From assembly GCF_002934545.1 (NCBI RefSeq), contig NZ_PTJA01000019.1, positions 21,021 to 85,020 on the forward strand: a stretch of 64,000 nt of DNA, given 5' to 3'. The stretch is from Lacrimispora xylanisolvens. GTDB taxonomy: Bacteria > Bacillota > Clostridia > Lachnospirales > Lachnospiraceae. Position numbers and translations under genes: made by a program. Below the pieces are notes generated by a model that was given only the letters and a program-made list of their open reading frames with translations, was not told the origin of the DNA and searched no databases. Positions 43,768 to 51,760 of the stretch are shown here, in pieces; the stretch's first letter is position 1, and every line of letters begins with the position of its first letter.

Positions 43768-45447
43768 TTAATCTATTAACTGGAACTGTTTCATCAGAGA
43801 CTTAAGCATCTGAGCCTGACCTGCCATCTCTTCGCTTGCAGCAGCGCTCTCTTCTGAAGTAGCAGAATTCGTCTGAACTACGCTTGCAATCTGGTCAATG
43901 CCCTGTGTAACTTGGCTGACTGCAGTGGCCTGCTGTTCGGAAGCGGTGGAAATCTGGTAAACAAGGTTGGCTACTGTCTGGGATGATAATACAATGCGAT
44001 CCATGGATTCCTTTGTTTCTTTTGCAATGTGATTACCGGATTCTATGGAAGCCAGTGCCCGTTCAATCAGTGCGGCCGTATTCTTGGAAGCTTCCTGACT
44101 CTTGTTGGCAAGATTTCGAACTTCATCTGCCACTACGGCAAAGCCTTTTCCTGCATCACCTGCTCTTGCAGCTTCTACGGCTGCGTTCAGCGCCAGGATA
44201 TTGGTCTGGAATGCAATGTCTTCAATGGTCTTTATCACCTTGCTGATTTCAGAAGATGCTTCGCTGATGGTATCCATAGCAGAATTTAAATGTTCCATCC
44301 GGGTCTTACCAAACTCTACCTCTGCAGAAGTCGCTTCAACCTGGGTATTTGTTTCTTTTGCATTCTCAGCATTTTGATTAATATTACTTGAAATATCATT
44401 AATTGTTGCTGCCAGCTCCTGAATGGAGGAAGCCTGTTCTGTGGCACCCTGACTGAGCGCCTGAGCACTGCTTGCAACCTGTTCAGCTCCACTTGCAACC
44501 TGATCAGATGCCTGGGTTATTTTACGCATAGCATCATTAAGGGAAACAGTAAGATCCTGAATGGAGATCTGAACACCCCGAAACGCACCTTTAAATTCTT
44601 CTGGATCGTGAGGAATATTAAAATCCCCGTCCGCCATACTCTGTGTAGTTTTCGAAATATAATTCATATAGTAGGAAATCCGTTCCATCATGGTTCTCAT
44701 GCTTTCGGCAAGATGTCCGAGTTCGTCATTAGAAGTATACTCAACATGACAGTTTAAGTTACCCTGAGCCATCTTGTCAGCTACATCTTTTAATTCATCA
44801 ATTGGTTTTATAATACCCCGGGTGATGTAGACTGCAATAAATATAGATGTTGCAATGGATCCCAGTATGATAATAATCATAATAAAGATGAAAATATTAG
44901 CCTGCTCCTCCAACTTGTGGGATTTAATATTGCCTTCATTGGATTTATTGGCCAGCATCGTATTAATTGTGTTTGCGATATCAGCTGCCAGAGGGGCTGC
45001 CTGGCTGCGGAAAGTGGCCATGGCTTCCTGGGTGGATTTACCTGCAAGTTCTATGGTATTGCTTCGGATCCCTTCGTATTTGGTCATTTTTTCAACAAGC
45101 TGGCTGTAAAGTTCTTTCTCAGCCGGAGTCTTCATTCGACTCTCCACCTGCTTCATCATTTTATTAATTGTATCAACCTGTGTGTTTAAGTTCTGTTTCT
45201 GTTTTTCTGTTTCAGATGCATCCTCTGAAAAGATTATGTATAAAACTGTTGCGCGATGTGCCTGAAATGCCTGCCCAAGGCTTCCGATATCTCCCTGCGC
45301 GAAACCATAATCCTGTAGTTCAATACTATACTCCTGATTGACTTTGTGAATGAGCAGGATTCCCATGGTTCCTGCAAGACCAGAAAATAATACTACGATA
45401 AGAAATGTAAGCAATAACCGTTTTCCAACTTTTAACTTTTTCAGCAT
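43768..45447 (-). CDS. methyl-accepting chemotaxis protein
   Basis: A 559-residue chemoreceptor with TM1 at about residues 10-33, a sensor region (about 34-185) predicted as a four-helix bundle, TM2 at about 188-210, HAMP (about 211-265) and the methylation and signalling helices. The tip [20 protein letters not shown] is intact. Compared with the receptor at 20245 it has the same layout but a different sensor region, so the ligands probably differ. It is monocistronic on the minus strand; no sigma-D promoter could be recognised upstream. Confidence 0.93.
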   Translation of the reverse strand: MLKKLKVGKRLLLTFLIVVLFSGLAGTMGILLIHKVNQEYSIELQDYGFAQGDIGSLGQAFQAHRATVLYIIFSEDASETEKQKQNLNTQVDTINKMMKQVESRMKTPAEKELYSQLVEKMTKYEGIRSNTIELAGKSTQEAMATFRSQAAPLAADIANTINTMLANKSNEGNIKSHKLEEQANIFIFIMIIIILGSIATSIFIAVYITRGIIKPIDELKDVADKMAQGNLNCHVEYTSNDELGHLAESMRTMMERISYYMNYISKTTQSMADGDFNIPHDPEEFKGAFRGVQISIQDLTVSLNDAMRKITQASDQVASGAEQVASSAQALSQGATEQASSIQELAATINDISSNINQNAENAKETNTQVEATSAEVEFGKTRMEHLNSAMDTISEASSEISKVIKTIEDIAFQTNILALNAAVEAARAGDAGKGFAVVADEVRNLANKSQEASKNTAALIERALASIESGNHIAKETKESMDRIVLSSQTVANLVYQISTASEQQATAVSQVTQGIDQIASVVQTNSATSEESAAASEEMAGQAQMLKSLMKQFQLID

Positions 45448-45722
45448 GTGTTTTCCCTTCTTTACCTTCGTTTTTCATATACCTTTATTCCATAAAAATT
45501 CTTAATTTCATTGTAAAATAATTCCGTTTATAACAACATTATATAACAATGGTAAGAATTAGTAATATCCAAAATATGGTATTATTGCAATATTATAGTT
45601 GCTTTACTGACATTAGTCAAGAACAGTTAATGACAATTATTCCGCATAAGGTCCCCCCCGTTTTAGGGAAGTTTTAACGGACTTTTTCTTGTGATATAAG
45701 AAACAGAATCAGGAGGTGTTCT

Positions 45723-45839
45723 TTGGAATCATTGTTACATTGTTCCCATCCACTGATTACTGCCTTCAGATCTGTTGACTTAAAGCCGCAAACCGTATAT
45801 GATAAGGCTCGGACTTCACATGATAACTTCTTTTGGTGA
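45723..45839 (+). CDS. possible small ORF upstream of the PilZ glycosyltransferase
   Basis: A 38-codon frame starting TTG, with a full AGGAGG ribosome site (45711-45716) six bases before it. It codes MESLLHCSHPLITAFRSVDL followed by 18 more residues, ending NFFW. It lies in the 431-bp gap between the chemoreceptor and the glycosyltransferase and ends 36 bases before the next ribosome site. No family is recognised. It may be a leader peptide or chance. Otherwise the gap holds only an A+T-rich chemoreceptor promoter area and a weak hairpin near 45656-45682. Confidence 0.35.
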   Translation: MESLLHCSHPLITAFRSVDLKPQTVYDKARTSHDNFFW

Positions 45840-45878
45840 GGCAGAAAATTAATCTGTCTGCATATGAGGGGGAATATG

Positions 45879-48140
45879 ATGAGACGAGAAGATAGTAAAA
45901 GAAATTTGCTTTTTATCGTAACAATCATTTTGATGTCAATCTATTTAATCTGGAGACTTGTATTTACGCTGCCTTATCACCAGGGTGCAGCAAATATGAT
46001 ATTTGGACTTCTTTTGTTTACTGCGGAAGCAGTTACTGTCTTTACCACCTTTGAACTTTTTTACCAGAAAATGCGTATGAACCGGTATCATCTGGAATGC
46101 CCGGAAGTACCGGCGGAATATTATCCTGACGTCGATGTTTTTATCGCTACTCATAATGAACCTGCAGATATTTTGTATAAGACGGTAAATGCCTGTACAT
46201 TTATGGAATATCCGGATAAGAATAAGGTTCACATCTATCTTTGTGACGATGGAAACAGAGAAGAGATTGCGAAACTGGCAGAAGAATTTCAGATTGGATA
46301 TCTGGGACTTGCTGATAATAAACATGCAAAATCGGGAAACTTAAACCACGCTCTAAGCAGGACTAATTCTCCGTTAATTGCCACATTCGATGCGGATATG
46401 ATACCACAGAGAACGTTTTTAATGAAAACAGTTCCTTATTTTCTGCTTTCCAGATTTAAGAAAGAAGATGGGGGCTGGAAGTTAAGAGCGGAAGATGAGA
46501 TAGATAAACAATTCCGGATGGGGATAGTCCAGACCCCTCAAAGCTTTTATAATCCGGATTTATTTCAATTTAATCTCTATGCAGAAGGTAATATACCAAA
46601 TGAACAGGACTTCTTTTCAAAAGAAGTGAACATTATGAGAAATTCCTCCAATGCAGTGGCCTATACCGGAAGCAATACGGTAATTTTAAGAGAAGCGCTG
46701 GAGGAAATCGGAGGCTTTCCTTATAACACCATAACTGAGGATTTTGAGACAAGTATACGTATTCAGAAAGCTGGTTATATCACTTATGCAACAGATGAGA
46801 TTCAGGCAGCAGGACTGACAACGACTACAGTAAAATCCATGTTAAAGCAGAGAGTCCGCTGGGCAAGAGGCGTGATTCAGAGTCTGCAGAATACAAAAGC
46901 CATAGTTACAAAGAAGCTTTCACTGCCAGCAAGAATCACTTATTTAAACAGCTTTTTGTATTGGTGGTCATTTTTTAACCGTCTGATATTTATTCTTTCA
47001 CCAATCCTGTTTGCCTTATTTGATTTTAAGATTGTAACCAGTGGATTCTGGGATGTAATTGTTTTCTGGCTTCCTGCTTATATTTTTTATAGCACTTCTA
47101 TGCGGTATTTATCAGGCAATATCAGAAACCAGAGATGGAGTCAGGTCATTGACACGATCTTCATGCCGTATTTGATTATTCCTGTGATACTTGAGACGCT
47201 TCATATTCATCAGAGAAAATTTAAGGTTACGAATAAAAAGAGAAATGTAAACGAATCCAGGTTTGGCTATATCCTTTATGCGATTCCCCACATGATTCTT
47301 CTTATTTTATCAGCAGCTGCCATGATACGGTTTGTTAACGGAAAATACGGCTGGGCACTTTTATACAGCAGCATCATTATATTCTGGATCGCATACAATA
47401 TGGTCGCACTGTTTTATGCTGTCTTTTTTATGCTTGGAAGACCGGCTTATAGAAAATCGGAACGTTTTGTTGCAAATGAAAAAATAGTGGTGGAGTTTAA
47501 GGGACAGGAATATGAGGCTGTCACTGTGGATTTATCTGAGAATGGAGTGGCATTTCGTATGGAAACACCGGTTTATTTACCGGAGCAGGAAATCATTCAT
47601 TTTACTGTTATGTCTAACCATTATAAGGCCCGTCTTTACGGGAATATAAAGTATGTGAAAAAGGATGAAGTTGAAGGGGGCTGGCGTTATTCAGCCTTAG
47701 TAGAACCGGAAGATGAAGGCAGCAGGCGTCAGTATATGCAGCTTATTTATGACAGGGTTCACAGTCTGCCAATGGAAATGAATCTTTGGATCACTGCTTA
47801 CGATGATATGATAAGGAATATAAAAAAGAGGCTTAGCAAAACATTTTCTGATCAAAGGAAACTGCCGCGGATTCCGGTTAATAGGGAAATTGCTTTTTCG
47901 AACGGAGCGACCTGCAAAGTCGTTAACTTTAATTTCAATTATTTTTCTGTTCTGAATTTTGATGCAAATGGGAATGAGGAAGATCAGTTTGATTATAATA
48001 CAGAGAAAGGAATAAAACTGACTTTAAAGAGAACAGGAAAATACCGGCAGCATTCGGTGGAAGAGCTGCTGGCAGTTACTAATATTGATGAACTGATTGA
48101 AAAAAATCAAATAGATCAAATCCTGTCTGATATTTCATAA
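45879..48140 (+). CDS. cellulose synthase-like family 2 glycosyltransferase with tandem PilZ domains
   Basis: A 753-residue membrane glycosyltransferase. Two TM segments (about residues 10-30 and 40-62) precede the GT2 domain with D,D,D,QxxRW: CDDGN (about 122), FDADM (about 170), TEDFE (about 286) and QRVRW (about 324-328). Six or so TM segments follow, then a PilZ domain with R525..R529 and DLSENG (551-556), the cyclic-di-GMP-binding residues. A further C-terminal part has a second RKLPR (660-664), but NFNFNYFSV stands where D-x-SxxG is expected. It likely makes an exopolysaccharide switched on by cyclic di-GMP. BcsB or BcsZ homologs are absent. Start ATG 45879 or 45876, from AGGGGG at 45867-45872. 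Confidence 0.88.
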   Translation: MRREDSKRNLLFIVTIILMSIYLIWRLVFTLPYHQGAANMIFGLLLFTAEAVTVFTTFELFYQKMRMNRYHLECPEVPAEYYPDVDVFIATHNEPADILYKTVNACTFMEYPDKNKVHIYLCDDGNREEIAKLAEEFQIGYLGLADNKHAKSGNLNHALSRTNSPLIATFDADMIPQRTFLMKTVPYFLLSRFKKEDGGWKLRAEDEIDKQFRMGIVQTPQSFYNPDLFQFNLYAEGNIPNEQDFFSKEVNIMRNSSNAVAYTGSNTVILREALEEIGGFPYNTITEDFETSIRIQKAGYITYATDEIQAAGLTTTTVKSMLKQRVRWARGVIQSLQNTKAIVTKKLSLPARITYLNSFLYWWSFFNRLIFILSPILFALFDFKIVTSGFWDVIVFWLPAYIFYSTSMRYLSGNIRNQRWSQVIDTIFMPYLIIPVILETLHIHQRKFKVTNKKRNVNESRFGYILYAIPHMILLILSAAAMIRFVNGKYGWALLYSSIIIFWIAYNMVALFYAVFFMLGRPAYRKSERFVANEKIVVEFKGQEYEAVTVDLSENGVAFRMETPVYLPEQEIIHFTVMSNHYKARLYGNIKYVKKDEVEGGWRYSALVEPEDEGSRRQYMQLIYDRVHSLPMEMNLWITAYDDMIRNIKKRLSKTFSDQRKLPRIPVNREIAFSNGATCKVVNFNFNYFSVLNFDANGNEEDQFDYNTEKGIKLTLKRTGKYRQHSVEELLAVTNIDELIEKNQIDQILSDIS

Positions 48141-48164
48141 ACGGACGAAGGTGAGAAATAAAAA

Positions 48165-50030
48165 ATGTTATGGCTGCTTCAAAGTGGATTGATAATTTTG
48201 CTGATAGGTTCTATGACTGGTTATATGCTTTTTGCAAAGGAGTTACTTCAGCTTCAGAGCGAATTTGTTCCTATATTCGTTTTTTCCTCTCTGGCCTGTG
48301 GGATATATTTGGGAGGCCTTGCAGGGTATTTATACCCGGGAGCCGTGGTTCTTCTGGCAGGGGGCGTTTTACTTGCGGGAATTTATGGGGTCAGGATTCT
48401 ATTTAAGAAATATAAAATCCATGCAGAGATTACTTTATTTAATAGTTTGTTTGTGATTGGCAGCCTGTTCTTTTTTTATCTGTTATACAAGAGCAGGCTG
48501 ATTCACTATGACAATTTTTCTCACTGGGCAGTGGTTCTAAAGCAGATGTTAAGCACCAATGCATTTCCGGATGCTTCCTCTGCGCTGATCGATTTTAAAA
48601 ATTATCCATTGGGAACTTCTTCGTTTATGTATTTTATCTGCCGGTTTGCGGGCCACTCTGAGGCAGTAATGCTGATTGCGCAGGGACTTTTGATTTTTTC
48701 CTGTTTTTATGCATTGTTTGGAGTTATAACCGAGAAAAAAAGGTTTTTACTCTATGCGTTTTTAGCGGCAGGCTGCTCTACACTTTCTGTGTTTAATATT
48801 ACTATAAGAATCAGCAATCTGCTGGTTGATTTTTTGTTGCCAATTTTTACGTTGGTTTTATTTGCAGTTGTTCACCGGTATGAGAAACAATTGGTAAAAG
48901 CATGTTTTGTAATAGCTCCGGTTGCCGGGCTTTTAATGATTATTAAGAGTACTGGAACGATCTTCGCAGGGATTGGGTTTTGTTATCTTATATTTATATG
49001 GTTAAAAAACAGGGATAGAGATTTGGTTAAGAATGGATTTGCGGTACTTCTTTCCATTGGAGTGGCATTGATTCCCTGGCTATTGTGGAGCTGGCATATG
49101 GCGGCGGCCTTCAAGGGAGTTGAAAATAAGTTTGATGTGACACGACAGGTGGATACCGTATATGGTGGGAAAACTCAGGAGGAAGTCAGGCAGATTGTAA
49201 GTCTGTTTATTCAGTCAGTTTTTGATTTGAAAAGCAGGCCTTTTATGGGAATTTTGGCGTTTAATCTGATGGCAGCGGGAGGCAGTATATTTGCCTGGGC
49301 AGTGTTAAAAAAGAACTGGAGACTGTGGAAGGCTTTAATTGCACTGGATGCTGTAGTTATAATTTATTATGCTGGAATATTGGGTTTGTATATCTTTTCC
49401 ATGCCTTCTGATGAGGCACTCAGGCTTGCGGGATTTGAACGTTATGCTTCCAGCATTGTAGTTCTTTTTGCGGGAGGTCTGGTTTTATGCGCGACCGGGG
49501 ATTTGGAACGAACATTTTATTATAGAATCGGACAGGTTCCGGATCTGATGGCTTTTAAAAGTGTGGATAGCAAAGATCGGTATCAGAAAGGGGTGATTGT
49601 TTGCCTTGCATTAGCGGTTGTTCTTCTGATGTCGGAGTTTAATGGTATGGAGACGATACAGGAATCTTATACTTCCACATTGCCTTATAAGGTACGGCAG
49701 GTCACGGGTGATCGGTGGTATCAAGATGGGAAGATGGATGAGAGCAGGTATTTGTTTTATGCGACAGATGCGGATGGGCAGGTGACGGATTATTATCTGC
49801 AGTATATTGGGAAATACATGCTTTTTGCGCCTCATGTGGATGGCATCTGCGCTTTCTATGAAGATAATATGGACAATCTTCTGAGCGGGTATGATTATCT
49901 GGTGGTGGTGGAGAGTGATGTGGAGGCGCGGTATTTGCTTAGAAAGCATTATGGGGTAGCGGGGGAGGTTGGGGTTTATCGGGTTGAGAAGTGTGAGGGG
50001 AAAGTTGGATTGGAACGTCTGGATATATAA
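48165..50030 (+). CDS. GT-C-like polytopic membrane protein, putative glycosyltransferase
   Basis: A 621-residue protein with about 12-13 hydrophobic segments through residue 480 and a soluble C-terminal domain (about 490-621). The segment RLIHYDNFSHWAVVLKQML (about 110-128), with acidic and aromatic residues in the first outer loop, resembles the catalytic loop of GT-C enzymes that use polyprenyl-phosphate sugars (ArnT/PMT fold). It starts 24 bp after the PilZ glycosyltransferase, so the two probably act in one exopolysaccharide pathway. The last 150 bases are unusually rich in G (runs of GGTGGTGGTGG), yet the frame is intact. Donor and acceptor are unknown. Confidence 0.7.
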   Translation: MLWLLQSGLIILLIGSMTGYMLFAKELLQLQSEFVPIFVFSSLACGIYLGGLAGYLYPGAVVLLAGGVLLAGIYGVRILFKKYKIHAEITLFNSLFVIGSLFFFYLLYKSRLIHYDNFSHWAVVLKQMLSTNAFPDASSALIDFKNYPLGTSSFMYFICRFAGHSEAVMLIAQGLLIFSCFYALFGVITEKKRFLLYAFLAAGCSTLSVFNITIRISNLLVDFLLPIFTLVLFAVVHRYEKQLVKACFVIAPVAGLLMIIKSTGTIFAGIGFCYLIFIWLKNRDRDLVKNGFAVLLSIGVALIPWLLWSWHMAAAFKGVENKFDVTRQVDTVYGGKTQEEVRQIVSLFIQSVFDLKSRPFMGILAFNLMAAGGSIFAWAVLKKNWRLWKALIALDAVVIIYYAGILGLYIFSMPSDEALRLAGFERYASSIVVLFAGGLVLCATGDLERTFYYRIGQVPDLMAFKSVDSKDRYQKGVIVCLALAVVLLMSEFNGMETIQESYTSTLPYKVRQVTGDRWYQDGKMDESRYLFYATDADGQVTDYYLQYIGKYMLFAPHVDGICAFYEDNMDNLLSGYDYLVVVESDVEARYLLRKHYGVAGEVGVYRVEKCEGKVGLERLDI

Positions 50031-50031
50031 A

Positions 50032-50063
50032 ATCTCCCGGATATAGAGCTATAACCGGGAGAT
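50032..50063 (-). terminator. Terminator for the minus-strand island
   Basis: ATCTCCCGG pairs with CCGGGAGAT, with an inner TATAG/CTATA stem. Read on the minus strand it is followed by TTTTATAT, just after the stop of the 175-residue gene. It can also act on the plus strand against the GT-C gene. Confidence 0.65.
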
Positions 50064-50076
50064 AAATATTATAAAT

Positions 50077-50604
50077 TTATACATTAATATTTCTGTCAAT
50101 GAGAATGTTTTTTACGCTGTCTCTGATGGAGGCAGGGACGTCCTCTATTGTTTTATAGGTTTCATCTGTTTTAATACTTCGCTCAATCAGATCTGCATAT
50201 ACAGTTGAAATTGATTTCATATCCGGTGTCACTGATAATTTATTGCCAATTTCTGCAGCGGTATTTTTTAACAATACAAATATGTAGTCCATAGAGAGCT
50301 TTAATTCGTAGATATCAGTAAGCAGATTCTGAATTTCTACTACTTTATGATTAAGCTCTTCAAACAATTCTCTTTCCGTAGGAATATATTCAACCGGAAT
50401 TTTTGAACCATCCTCAAGTATACGATAAAAGATTCCGTTTTCATACAAATCTCCAATCCCAACAGCGTATCTGCTTGATTCCACTGCAAAGGCATTATCA
50501 CCGAAAGAGGCTCTTGCTAATGCGTTGGCTAATGTATAGTCATCACATATAATAACGTTTTTTACTACGTTTTCAAAGATAATTGCATAGATATTATTTG
50601 ACAT
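50077..50604 (-). CDS. hypothetical phage-like protein
   Basis: A 175-residue protein starting MSNNIYAIIFENVVKNVIIC. Its N-terminal 80 residues (short strands, then VGIGDLYENGIFYRILEDG) recall small phage proteins encoded near tail genes, and the remainder (about 85-175) is helical with a possible coiled coil (ELFEELNHKVVEIQNLL). No tail genes are nearby. The frame opens 14 codons earlier, but AAAGGAG before ATG 50604 decides the start. It is the last gene of the minus-strand island, separated from the zinc-ribbon gene by a 280-bp structured gap. Function unknown. Confidence 0.6.
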   Translation of the reverse strand: MSNNIYAIIFENVVKNVIICDDYTLANALARASFGDNAFAVESSRYAVGIGDLYENGIFYRILEDGSKIPVEYIPTERELFEELNHKVVEIQNLLTDIYELKLSMDYIFVLLKNTAAEIGNKLSVTPDMKSISTVYADLIERSIKTDETYKTIEDVPASIRDSVKNILIDRNINV

Positions 50605-50884
50605 AAATTGATTCTCCTTTTTGTTTTTCAGGCGTTTATATAACACCTTAAGTCATGTTAATGAGGGACACTTTAATTTGAACTTCTAATGTATATACAA
50701 ACGGCAGTCTGACAGCTGAAAGCCATCAGACCACCGGTAACAAGGAGTGTTATGAGAAAGGGATTTTCAATCATTACCTTTCCATATTAGAAAAATTGCA
50801 ATCGAATATACGTTTGCATTTTGCCCTTATAATATCAGGGGTTTCAAGTCCCTTATGATAATACCGGGTTGAAATGAACACAGT
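50605..50884. other. Structured non-coding gap with tandem imperfect repeats
   Basis: This 280-bp gap holds several stem-loops: GTCTGA/TCAGAC (50707-50712 with 50726-50731), and TTTCAA/TTGAAA (50842-50847 with 50869-50874). A roughly 24-base unit beginning CCCTTAT and ending GGGTT..AA occurs twice in tandem (50824-50847 and 50850-50873, period 26). On the plus strand an AAGGAG site at 50742 precedes a 12-codon frame (50752-50790). No promoter or known RNA family could be assigned. Confidence 0.5.
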
Positions 50885-51760
50885 CTACACAGTTGTTTTA
50901 TTACGGTAACGCCTCATTTTCAACTTCTGAAGTTCTTTACGGTGAGAGGTCTTACATAAATCGCACCTGCAATCTCTGCTAGCCGCTTCTGCATTAAAAT
51001 GTTTTCCGCAGTCTATGCAGGTGATACTCTTTATTCCTACTGGAGTATAATAAGGATTCTTCTTTACACAATCTTTGCAGTATTTCTTGTTAACAGAAGT
51101 TTTACGGACTAAGATACCGCACCCGGAACATCTTATATAGTCCTCTCCTTTATAAAGCCGCCACTCATAACCCAGCTTACGGTAATCGGTAATGCAGAGC
51201 CTTTTTTCAGATTCATCATTAACAAATAACACCTTTATGCTCAGATTGTCGATCTTGTTAGCAAAATCAATCAGGCCAGCTTCTTTTAGCTTGTGAAAGC
51301 GAATGTCTTTTTCATAAGAATTAGTTGTAATGCAGGCAAGTCTGTAAATTTCACTGTCCGGATTATTTACCCAGTTTTGATTGTTTTTATTTCTAAAATT
51401 ATGATACTTTGCCAGACATAAGAGGGTAAATACAAGACGTTCCAAAACCTTATCTTTGATCTGGTTAATAACGTCAAGTTCACTAGAAGTAATCCAGACT
51501 CCGTCACATTGGCATAGGGGATACTTTAAGGCACGCTCTGCGCAGGTTTCTATGCAGCTTGTCCAGTCAACAGGATTGTATCTTGGATAATGCTGCTTCA
51601 TAAAGTCCTGAAGTTGCTCAATCAGTTTATCACCATTGCAGCCCCGGATATGACAATAATAACGGGCCAGAAGGCTAAGGGTCTGATAGGGTTTTGAAAA
51701 ATCAATCTGATCAGATGTAAGTAATAGTTCTATATAATTTTTTTCATTTAAAATAATCAA
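50885..51760 (-). CDS. zinc-ribbon protein coupled to the RNA polymerase-like gene
   Basis: Not a recognised family. The 291-residue protein has an N-terminal helical region (about residues 1-100), a stretch that looks like a winged helix (about 103-190, with RFHKLKEAGLI and a following strand pair), then two zinc ribbons: Cys211/214/228/231 and Cys248/251/266/269. It ends with a basic tail (RKELQKLKMRRYRNK). The start overlaps the stop of the polymerase-like gene by 4 bp (51757-51760, ATGA), so the two are translated together, and a shared role is likely. DNA or RNA binding is the best guess; a promoter-recognition factor for the polymerase is a hypothesis. Confidence 0.7.
   Translation of the reverse strand: MIILNEKNYIELLLTSDQIDFSKPYQTLSLLARYYCHIRGCNGDKLIEQLQDFMKQHYPRYNPVDWTSCIETCAERALKYPLCQCDGVWITSSELDVINQIKDKVLERLVFTLLCLAKYHNFRNKNNQNWVNNPDSEIYRLACITTNSYEKDIRFHKLKEAGLIDFANKIDNLSIKVLFVNDESEKRLCITDYRKLGYEWRLYKGEDYIRCSGCGILVRKTSVNKKYCKDCVKKNPYYTPVGIKSITCIDCGKHFNAEAASRDCRCDLCKTSHRKELQKLKMRRYRNKTTV

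Noticed and set aside
45690..45863. Possible cyclic-di-GMP riboswitch before the PilZ glycosyltransferase (GCAAACC stretch near 45788)
   Set aside because: The rest of the GEMM aptamer (paired P2/P3 stems, the conserved tetraloop and receptor) could not be found, so the match is a short chance resemblance.
50077..50604. Evidence for an intact prophage
   Set aside because: No capsid, terminase, portal, integrase, lysis or tail gene is present around the phage-like protein.
50842..50874. GTTTCAAG...GGGTTGAAA sequence resembling a CRISPR repeat
   Set aside because: Only one such pair of arms is present, with no regular spacers, no further repeats and no cas genes nearby.
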